Assembly: GCA_036872755.1 (NCBI GenBank)
Contig: JAVHNS010000001.1
Span: 1,054,001 to 1,118,000, forward strand
Source of the DNA: Orbilia blumenaviensis
Taxonomy: Eukaryota; Ascomycota; Orbiliomycetes; Orbiliales; Orbiliaceae
Reading direction: 5' to 3'
DNA: 64,000 bases
A program made the position numbers and the translations under genes. Positions 34,981-44,214 of the stretch are shown one piece after another (position 1 is the stretch's first letter; each line of letters starts with the position of its first letter). The notes under the pieces are model-generated. The model searched no databases. It saw only the letters and a program-made list of their open reading frames with translations, and was not told the origin of the DNA.

Positions 34981-36881
34981 ATGAACTGTCCTGCAAAGAA
35001 CGACGATTCGGTGCTCAAGCATCCGACATGGAACCAGAATCCATCATATCTGGCGCCCGAGCTAACCACTCGCCAAGATCTTAACGGCGTTGCGAATGCT
35101 CGGGAGCATCGAAATGCCGACGACGGCAACGGCGGAAGCTGTGATGCATGGTTTGGGGGTCATAATGAGATTCTTGACAGCGACTCACCTTCTGACGCCA
35201 TTGGGAAGACGGGGGGTGGAGGAGAGCGGCCATACTGTGCGTATTGACACATCTAATTCCGAAATATCTTTTTTTCTTTTGTCAATTTATAAAGATAGAA
35301 CGGGGATGCTGACATATTTTGGTCCCTGGATTAGGGCTCTCCTCGATGAAGGAGGCGGTTGGCAACTACGGCCACCCCCGTCTTCTTGTCGCAGGTCATT
35401 CTCCGTCCCTTTCGCGTGTCTGGGACTGGATTGTCTGGCTTGCATCTGTCCTCGTCTGTTCGTCTTTGCTATCTGCGTTTCAGAACTCTGGTGCCCCCGT
35501 TGTATCGATTGTGTCTGTTGAGGATGAAGTTGGTAGGCTATAGTTCTTTCTCCTATCTATAGAATTGATATTTTATATTGTGACCGAGACTAATATTACG
35601 TATGTTAGAAATCCAAGCTGCTCCCACGCCTTCACCACGTCTCCACCAAAGGTCCACATGTCCCACCGGAGGCGTTGACGCCTCAAAATACGACACCCCC
35701 CTGCACGTTGGCGCCCTCTTCATAATTCTCTCAATCTCAACCGCAGCTTGCGTATTTCCACTCTTAGCGACCAAGTTCCCAAAACTCCGTGTCCCGTCAC
35801 TATTCTTCTTCATAGTCCGACATTTCGGCACAGGAGTCTTAATCGCTACTGCGTTCGTGCATCTATTGCCTACGGCGTTCATATTGCTTGGGAATCCTTG
35901 TTTGTCGGATTTTTGGATCAATGATTATCCGGCTATCCCTGGAGCTATTGCGCTTGCTGGAGTGTTTTTTGTGATTGTGATTGAAATGGTATTTCATCCT
36001 TCAAGGCATATGAATTTGGGGGGCGATAACACTGGCCCCATTACCGGCCAGCCAGCTGTTGAAGGGGGTGAAGGCGTACTTAATCCGCTGTCGAATACTG
36101 TGGGGCAACTACAGAGTACTGAGTCTGTTCAGGATACTGGAACAAACCGTCCCACTGATGGTACTCGGGCTGAGAAAGATGTTGAGAAGGAGACTTATGA
36201 TCATATCAGCCTGGTTTTGACGACGGATCAGAAGCTTCAGAAGGATGTTTTACAGTGCATTCTTTTGGAAGTGGGGATTTTGTTCCATAGTGTCTTTATT
36301 GGCATGGCGCTGAGCGTCTCTGTTGGCAGCGAGTTCATTATCTTATTGATCGCGATTGCGTTCCATCGTAAGTACTCTCTTTCCAAACAAACATATAGAT
36401 GGTAATCCAAGAGTTCTTGTGGCGCTAATTTTTGGTTTTCGTTTTTGTTTGTTCTAGAAACTTTTGAGGGTTTGGCTCTTGGATCTCGAATCGCGAATAT
36501 TGCATGGCCGAGTGATACCTGGAAACCATGGTTCATGGCACTCGCCTACGGCTGCACGTAAGTGTCCTCCCAAACCCCTCTATAACTCTACAACCCAAAT
36601 TCTCACAAACGTATTTATCCAGGACCCCCATCGGCCAAGCAATCGGTATCGGCCTCAGCTCTCTCTACAGCCCGGACTCCGAAGTCGGCCTCATCCTCGT
36701 AGGCACCATGAACGCCATCTCAGCCGGTCTCTTGGTATTTGCGTCCCTAGTGGAGCTTCTGTCTGAGGACTTTTTGAGCTATGAGAGTTGGAGAATGTTG
36801 AGGGGTATGCGTAGGGTCTGGGGGTGCTTGTTGGTGTTCGGTGGGGCATTTTGTATGAGTCTTGTGGGAGCTTGGGCGTAG
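34981..36881 (+). CDS. ZIP-family plasma-membrane zinc transporter
   Basis: Zinc importer of the Zrt/ZIP family. Secure exons: 35609-36367, 36458-36557, 36623-36881. They encode KYDTPLHVGALFIILSIS (TM1), the TM2-3 signature RHFGTGVLIATAFVHLLP, a variable loop with HPSRH, then the metal-binding TM4-5 region HSVFIGMALSVS ... AFHQTFEGLALGS, and three more membrane segments to the stop. The N terminus is uncertain. The first exon probably begins at 34981 (MNCPAKNDDSVL... WNQNP), which resembles, as I recall, the N termini of fungal ZIP proteins. How it reaches 35609 is unclear: an intermediate open exon at 35335-35536 ends with a good phase-1 donor (GTAGGC) that joins cleanly, and an alternative ATG at 35346 lies in it. 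Zinc-responsive control is expected but not shown. Confidence 0.88.
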
Positions 36882-38234
36882 ATGAGGTTATGGGTTTATA
36901 TTGAGTAGATGATGAGTTATAGATAGGTACTTAGGAAGTATCTATATCAGTGGTAGTGGTAGTGGTGTAACCGTCGGTGGTTATGCCTGGGTTACTTAAG
37001 TTGAGGTCCCTACATCTAGGAGATCTCGACTAAGAGGCATCTTTATTGATTATGCCTCACTCGGGATTTCAACAATCCTTCCTTTTTTCAAGATTCTACA
37101 CACTAACCTTTCAACATCCAGAATCTTCAAACTAACATGCTTATCCCTGGTTTTTTTTTTTTTTTTTTATCAGCATTCTCACACGCTCACTTGCGACTCT
37201 GGCCTTTTTTTATAGCGCTGCACCGCTCGCTGATACCCAGCGTCTAACTACCTCATGTTACTCTTTTTCTTCGATTCTTATACTATCGTTATATTTATTA
37301 GGAACAAAATTTATACGAACCTTTAGCTTATATTATTTTTTTTTTTTTATTTAGTAGTAGTTTTCGATATCGTGATGTATGGTGGCCAAAATGCGTCAAA
37401 ACGATATATAATACAAGCCATACAATATATACCTAGATATATTACAACTTAAGCGAGGCATAAGTGTGTTAATTTTCATCAGTTATGCTTAACCATCAGC
37501 CCACTACTAGCCCACCATTAGCTTGCCATCATGACAGCCTGCCTACCTGCCTAGTCAGAGGCTGGAGAAAAGCCAAACAACAAGACAACCAGACAGCTAA
37601 ACGGCTGTCTAGCTGTCTAACTATCCATCTGTCCAGCTGTCTGTATTTTCTTCAGCTTCTGATAGACGGGCGGGCAGATTAGTGGCAAATTAATAGCAAG
37701 TTAGTGGTGAGCTGATGGTTGAGCATAACTATGAAAAATTAGCACACTTATGCCTCGCTTAAGTTGTAATATAACTAGTCTCGGTCCCAGACGCTGTTGA
37801 CCACAACTGTGTAATATAACTACATATTTTGCGAAGTTGTAATATATATTTCGCACGATTTCGTATTATATATCGTTCTGACACATTCTGGTCACCATAC
37901 GATAGTGAAAAGTTCTTTCTATGAACATTTAATGAGGGAAACAGAATGTATAAGTGATGAGGAGGATATTAGTGCCAGCTAAAAAACGCAACACTTCATT
38001 TAGTGTTCTGCAAGGAAAACGGGAATAGTGAGTGTTCCCTTCTTATATCTCGAGATATGGAAAACTACTGCAATTTGGTGGAATAGAGTGAGAGGAGAGG
38101 GAGGGTTTGAAGAAATAGAAAATAGGAAAGAGAAAAAAGGATATCGTCGTAAGGTACAAATGCAAGTCATCAATGCAAAAAAAAAAAACAGGAAGAAAGT
38201 ATTAAAAATAATGCACCCAGATGAATCTCACAAG
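36882..38234. other. Intergenic between convergent genes, carries a foldback element
   Basis: Holds the 3' ends of the ZIP gene and of the unrecognised minus-strand gene. It contains long T runs (37150-37169, 37336-37349), the large inverted repeat described separately, and A-rich DNA from 38100 to 38210. A plus-strand frame (38028-38360) runs antisense into the neighbouring gene's last exon and is not supported. Confidence 0.6.
37360..37912. repeat. Large imperfect inverted repeat (foldback/MITE-like element)
   Basis: Two arms match each other in inverse orientation. Outer arms 37377-37414 and 37863-37900 share about 34 of 38 bases; the differences are G/A or C/T transitions. Inner arms 37438-37499 and 37712-37773 share nearly all of 62 bases, and weaker pairing continues toward a centre near 37605. 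The right arm carries about 66 extra bases, including a second copy of AAGTTGTAATATA. No open frame or transposase is present, and no target-site duplication was confirmed. The structure suits a non-autonomous foldback/MITE element; transcription would yield a long hairpin RNA. Confidence 0.8.
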
Positions 38235-40302
38235 TCAAACATAATTCGCGAGATCCTCTTCGGGAGGTATGTTACTAAAATAAGGATCTTTCCCAAACGG
38301 GTCGTCTCGTTCGTATTCAAACTCTATTATATGGTAATTTTGATTTTAGAAAACGATTAGTTTGTACCCAAGACTACCTTGATTCAAGATATATATGTAA
38401 AGCAAGGAAGTACTTACCCTTGGTCACACCATTTGCTCCAACAAGTTTATTATGCTCAAGAAACCGCCAACGTTGTTCAGGAGAAGCATCGATAATTTCT
38501 TCGATGCTAAAAGTACGGAAATGGCGATCTTCCCAAGAGACACCTGCCCACGATCTGGTTTTTCCATTTGTAGGGGGCATGAAGTTCCAGCTATCGTGTT
38601 TTTCGACAGGAGGTGGCGGGTCTGGGGTGTACCAAATGTCGTTTTTGCGTTTTACAGCGGCTTCGTGGGCGTATTGGTCATGCTGGCGAAAGATTGCAGA
38701 GCGGATTTCTTGTTCTTTGATTAGAGAGTTTTGGGTACCTTTGTTGAAGAGGTGGTTGTAGCGTTGCATGTGAGCTTGGGAAAGGAAGGTTGGGTCGGTT
38801 TCGAAGGGTGGAGCGTTGAGGTTTTGTTGTCGTCGTTGTTGGCGGTGATATTCACGAGTTCCTGGAAGGGGAGGAGGGGTGGTTGCTCTGTCCGTGATTT
38901 TGTAGACGGATCTCATATGGAGCATTAGCTCGATTTGGGATTTTTGATGTTCTTCTTCTGCAGCTCTCTCGGCAGCAAAAGGATCTGTTTTGCAGATTGG
39001 GGTGATGAGGGCTGAGAGGCGGGCTTTTCTAGCGAGAAAGGAGGCTCTTTTGGAGGGGAGGTTTTGCGGCTGTGATTGTTGATTGTCGAGGGACATTTGT
39101 GAACTTTGACTAGACATTTCTTCGCATTCCCCATCCTTCTTTTGTTTTGTCTTAGGCTGAGCTCTTTTAGTTGTAACAGAAGCCACGATCTTGATATTGG
39201 GCATGCTCTTTGAGCCCTTGAACCCCACTACCTCAAATGGAGGAAGTCCGACTTCTGTCCATGACATTCTGGACTCTCGCTCTTGTTGGACCTTCTGCAG
39301 ACGGGTCCAGACCTTTTCATGGGAAATCTGGAGTTCGAACCTATCCTTTGCTCGAGTTTTGAGGAGTTCTTTTTGAGAGGCCGGGATGTCGATGTAATCT
39401 AGGTTTTCATTATATGCAGCGGTTTTCATTCTTGCTTCCTGTTTTGACACCAATTTTTTTTTTTGAAAAAATTAGTTTTGTCCTTATCAAATGTTCAAGC
39501 TTAGATAGTTAAAACGGTGATATAGGGAGGATTCAGGTGGGTAGATAAGCGGACCAATAGATGAATGGGTGTATACCTTTAACTCCCTATCCGTCAGCGC
39601 CATATGCTTCCTAGGATACATTGTCGAAAACTCCATAGCTCTAAGCAACTCAGCTTCTTCATAGAAGATGCGAGAGTCCTCGTCCGGTTCGATTATACCA
39701 CGAGAAGGAGGCGGGAACCTGGCCAATGCCAGTCTTCGATACTCTCGAGAGTTAAGTTTGAGGTCGAGATCCATGTTGATGTCGTCTGAGCCGCTACTGT
39801 CGCCGTTTACGAAATAGGAGGACTTGTCTTCGTGGATTAGTGCTGGATTGAAGAGGATTGGTGTGAAGATTGAAGGGTCTATATATTGTTCTTGAATCTC
39901 GAGACGGGCCCTTTTGATTTTAGGAACACCGGAAGAAGATGGGATGGGAGTTGAAGCTGGCCGTTTGATAGGTGAAGGCTGGGATTGATGAGTGAGGTTC
40001 TTTAATGATTGGGAGTCCTGATGGAGATCGAAAGTAGAGAAGGAGGGATGGTGATGCAAGGAGGTGATGGCGACGTTTTCGCCGTAGTCAGTGTAGTGGG
40101 CACTAGGTTCGGTTGGGGGAGCGTCGAGGATGACGATGTCTTCGTCTACAGCCTGCTGATAGACGGTTTGGAGACGAGGAGAAGAATGATGTGGAGGAGG
40201 CTGTGGAGGTTGAGAAGGTTGAACTTGAATTTGAAATTGAGGTTGAAGTTGAGGTTGAGAGGGAGGAGGATAGCAGTAGGGATAGCAGTTAGGTGAGAAC
40301 AT
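38235..40302 (-). CDS. Unrecognised protein, disordered with acidic C-terminal tail
   Basis: Three exons from the right: 40302-39577, 39438-38418, 38323-38235 (611 aa). All splices keep frame: LTDRELK|EARMKTAAYNEN at the first, and GVTKE|FEYERDDPFG at the second. The start is the first ATG of the frame (MFSPNCYPYCYPPP), opening a Pro/Gln-rich N terminus. Then come an acidic patch (GDSSGSDDINMDLDLKL), charged helical segments (RAKDRFELQISHEKVWTRLQ), a Lys/Arg-rich stretch, a possibly ordered C-terminal part (WNFMPPTNGKTRSWAGVSWE, then DASPEQRWRFLEHNKL), and the tail FSNIPPEEDLANYV. Basic runs (PKIKRARLE) suggest a nuclear protein. No known domain is recognised. Confidence 0.8.
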
Positions 40303-41983
40303 CTTGAATGGAAGTAGTAGATACGGGAGAATGACAGCGCAGAGTTTATTCGGAGAGAGCTTCACGCGAAGGATCGATTCGACAAAGCAGACAAACAAGG
40401 GACGAAGATCGAATACAGTCAATGAAAGAAGAAGAGTTAAGTATGATTTTAACTTAAATTTCCTTTTTTAGGAGTCCAGAACTCGAGACTATGGTGATGT
40501 CATATCATATGTTGACTCGAGGCTGGAATTCAAGGAGAGTGCCAGATCGTACCGGATGCGTGCAACTGCGTTATCTGTTAGATCCCATCTACACTATCAA
40601 TGAGCCAGCTACCTACAAGTTTGAAACTATAGAGATAATCCAATTTTCGTGATCTGGGGGGCTCACCAAAGGCAGGTGGTACTCAATTGGAGGAGTTTGA
40701 AAACAATACTCATTGCATACCAAGGAGTACAATGTATATAAAAATAGAAATTGCCTTTCAACGTTATCCGATGACAATAGCAGCCTGATTACGCAAAAAC
40801 CTGTATCCCCTGCTCCTAATACCGGTCCTGATCTGATCGCGTACACGGGTTTTAGAAGCGCTGTGCCCTAAATTACGACGATGCAATTGACCAACTGAGC
40901 TGAGGGGTAAAAGAAGGGATAGGAATTTTATAATGTCATGGGTCAACCAGCCGTTTGATAGAAAGGAAACTGAGACCGACCCTAGCCTGCCGATATCTCG
41001 ATATACTATATATATACTCATATAGTCCTAAAGTGTGTATATATATATATACAAATAATAGTAGTACCTCCATTGCATGGATTCCGAACAGGGAGTCCTA
41101 AATCTGTAGTTGTGTAACGTTGTACCTCTGACTTTCCACACCCGTGGAGTAATATACACAAGCAGACATCACAAGTAAACCCCAGTACCGTCTTTATACC
41201 CCTAGGCCTCAAAAACCCCCCATCAGTCAGCCCTGTACTAGCTCGATTCAATGCAGCATCATAAGGCATAGAAGTATGGTCCGGATTGTTGCAGCAGTTG
41301 AGGGGTCCGGTGAACCTGGCTACGTACCATCAGCGAAAGGGTCACGGTTCGAGGCTAGCCTTATTTGGTAGATGATATGCAGGGACGCTTCCTAATTTGG
41401 TATAAAGTATTGGAAAGTTACACAAGCGGAAAGTACAACGGAGTCAACGCATACTCTTGTCCACTTAGATAATTATTAGTTTAGGGCACTGGTCCTTCTA
41501 TTAAACGTGTGAAGTGTGCTGGTACAAGGAATATAGCAAGGAAATTAGGATTTGAATGGACTATAGACGTCAGAGGCGGTCGGTTGGATTGATTATTAAG
41601 CATACTTGTGGTTAGTTTTAGGACCGCCGCCTCTGTGATATTGGTATCGCTAGGAGATTTGGCGGACGTATTTCTGGGATATCATTTTTATGGTCTCAGA
41701 TTCATCTAATATTCAAATTATTGTCTTTAGTAGTCTTAACCACAGATACTGTCATCATTAGTAGTATTGGCAAAGAAATATGAGTCAAGCAGATGAAGAC
41801 GAAAATACGTCCGTATGGAGGGTTGAGACCTACGACTATTTGTTGCTGCAGCCTCAATAGACAGTCCGACTTTTTTTTCACCTGGCCCGTATAAATCTTC
41901 TATCCTCACTCCCTTTATCCTTTCTTCTTTCTTCTTTCATCTCACCTCCTCCATCACAATCACCATCACTACCTACCATCACA
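40303..41983. other. Intergenic, gene-free, tRNA-like fragment
   Basis: No CDS is supported. A minus-strand segment near 40891-40903 reads CTCAGTTGG like a tRNA D-arm, but the rest of the tRNA cannot be folded (see findings). A TA run lies at 41036-41052. An imperfect hairpin occupies 41571-41635. The last 100 bases are CT-rich leader of the next gene. Confidence 0.5.
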
Positions 41984-43404
41984 ATGACGCGTCCTAGCAT
42001 TGTAAAGCAAGAGGCAATGGCCTCGTTACTTAATTTTCTCCGCTCGAGAACCTGTTCGCGGATGGCCTCCATCGGGCTACCACGAGCTAACACCGATCTC
42101 CTTGAATTTCAAGGATATCTGGTGGCTCGTGGGACACCTGGTGGAGAGCATCCACAGGCGGTACGTATCCCACCTATCCTCGTCTACTACCCACCTTTCA
42201 ATCCATCTACCTATCCTTATGCATTCTTGCATTGGCCTTCATCATCTTCATCCATTATTTTTATCACAAAGTTTACGTGTTTCTATCCAACCATCGGATA
42301 CTAAACGTAAAGGAGAGAACAAAAGCCAACGTTTTTAATTTACAGAGAGCGACGGCAGCGCACCTTGGGGAGCTCCTGGCGGTGGAGAGGAGGTCCCCAT
42401 TCATCAGCCGCCTCAACTCCCAGGCACGAGCGACACTCCTCGAACTGGTGAGAAACGGAACACCCTGTTCCAGCCGGGGAGCAATCCTCGACAGGGTGGA
42501 CCGGTCTCACCAGACCTCGAGCCAATGTCTGCCTGCCAGGAGGGCGGCGGAAAAGGCCATTGCGCAGTTTAACGGACGGGAGAGGCGCTCAACCGTTCCG
42601 ACTTCTCCAGTGACCTTGGGGGAAGATAGAAGTAGCTCTCCGGCGTCCTCTGGCCTTGAAAAAAGGAAACGTAGTAGTCTTCATGAGCGCGAAGGCGAAC
42701 AAGAGGACCGGAGGGTGAAGAGGGGGAGGCATGAAGAGCCAGTCTCCGAGCAGGAGGTGGCCTTGGATGATGGGGATGGCGATGCCCTAATGTCTGACGT
42801 AAGTCAGGCCAGCGCAGACGCCGACTCAGAGTCCGGTGGCAGCCTTCTGTGGGAAGGAGAGAGCTCTGGCGAGGAAGAGAAGGAACTGGCCATATTGGGG
42901 TTGACGAGGATGGAGATATGGGAGTCAATACTTGCTGAGAGGTTGCTGTTCGGGGAGAGAGAAGAGGAAAGCGAAGAGGAGGAGGAGGAGCGGGAAGAGG
43001 TGGACGAGGAAGCGGAGAGAGCGAGGGAGGCGGAAAGTTTGCGCGACGCATTGTGGGCATCGGCGCAGGATATCTGGGCGGGTCTGGGGCCAGTGGAGGC
43101 GGAGGCGGCCATGGAAGAATACTTGGTAGGGATGGTGGAAGACGGGAACCTCGACGGGAGGTTCTTCAAGGTCCTCACCGACATACCGTCAAAGAGGAGA
43201 GTTGTGGTCTCCCATCCCTACCAAGTCAGGATAGCCCCATTGCTAACGAGCAATACCCTGGCCGAAGTTGTGGCGATATTCGGAGAGGAAGGGGACCCAG
43301 GTGAGGGTTCCTCAACCGGTGGCCAGGGTACCCGCAGGGCCTCATACCTAATGGGCCGCGGATTCACTGAATACTTCAATGGGGTAAAGGGTGGAGAGCT
43401 TTGA
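41984..43404 (+). CDS. Unrecognised acidic, charged-helix protein
   Basis: Two exons, 41984-42160 and 42346-43404 (411 aa). The 185-bp intron (GTACGT...TTTACAG) is phase 0. The N-terminal 130 residues are basic and helical (KQEAMASLLNFLRSRT; HLGELLAVERRSPF). A Lys/Arg-rich segment follows (KRKRSSLHEREGEQ; RRVKRGRHEE), which may be a nuclear localisation signal. Next is a strongly acidic region (Glu runs near EEESEEEEEEREEVDEE), then a possibly ordered C-terminal part (LRDALWASAQDIWAGLGP; FFKVLTDIPSKRRVVVSHPY). GC content and codon choice are higher than in neighbouring spacers. No family is recognised. A cluster of GC-rich repeats begins 47 bp after the stop codon. Confidence 0.75.
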
Positions 43405-44214
43405 GATGGAACCAGTGCTGGACCGGGTCTGCTCTACATTCTCTTTAACGGCGGCATTACGCAAAGTCCTCTCGCCGGGGCACCTTGGTTTACCATCCCC
43501 CCAAGAACGACTACATTACGCAAAGTCCTCTAGTCGGGGCATCTATGGCTGCATTACGCAAAGTCCCCCAGCCAGGGCAATACGGCTGCATTACGCAAAG
43601 TCCTCCAGCCGGGGCACCATTGAAGTAGAATCTATTGTGGGCAAACGGCTGCACTGCGCAAAGTCCTCCAGCCGAGGCATAATGTTATGTAACTAGAGTA
43701 TTTAACTAGTCAAGTACTCCAAAACCAAAAAAACCCAATGTTTGATATCTCTTTTGTTTTGAACAGTGCCACGAGCAGCTTCTAATGTCAAAGGGCGCCT
43801 CTTCTTTATTCAGTTCAAGAATCATTGAAACAGGTCAGAATAACTCGGCCATTCTAGTGAATTTGGAGTTATTGACAACTAATATTATAATCTTTATAAA
43901 TTTGGATAGAGAATAGTTGGTGAAAGTGTGGTATTCCGGTGCCAAGAGGTGTTGCTAGGATGGCTGGCTGTCAGCTGCTTGCCAAGAGTGCCAAGGCAGC
44001 GACGTCATGAGTTCGCAGACACGCATGACAACCTTCTTGAGCTAAGCTGCTCTCACGCGACTTGCATATACCCGACCCGATACCGTGCAGCTCAGCATTC
44101 TAATAGTCCTATCCTCTCCTTCCGCTTGGTCGCACGATGGGTGGCGTCCTCTCAGGACTAAACTTCTGCTTTGTTTCTTTGAAATCACTTCCTGTCCGGC
44201 GGTAAGAGCTACAT
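43405..44214. other. Spacer with repeat cluster, CSC1 promoter
   Basis: The first 280 bp hold five copies of a ~32-bp GC-rich unit (separate entry). The remainder, to 44214, is the promoter and leader of the channel gene, with no gene recognised. Confidence 0.6.
43451..43679. repeat. Five irregularly spaced copies of a ~32-bp unit
   Basis: Copies at about 43451-43482, 43509-43541, 43547-43579, 43583-43616 and 43646-43679. Shared core: CATTACGCAAAGTCCTC, then CAGCCGGGGCA, with a few substitutions per copy and spacers of 3 to 29 bp. The best-conserved part is ACGCAAAGTCC. One plus-strand frame through the cluster repeats LHYAKSSSRG three times with minor variation, but this frame begins at a non-ATG codon and the spacers are not frame-conserving in all cases, so DNA-level repetition is the safer reading. 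Confidence 0.85.

Noticed and set aside
38028..38360. 110-codon plus-strand ORF
   Set aside because: It overlaps antisense with the well-supported last exon of the minus-strand orphan gene and is Lys-rich because of A-rich DNA.
40764..41021. Complete tRNA gene on the minus strand
   Set aside because: Only the D-arm/A-box resembles a tRNA; no T-loop, no matching acceptor stem and no plausible anticodon stem could be drawn.
43451..43679. CRISPR-like array
   Set aside because: Spacers vary from 3 to 29 bp, repeats diverge, there are no cas genes, and the genome is eukaryotic.
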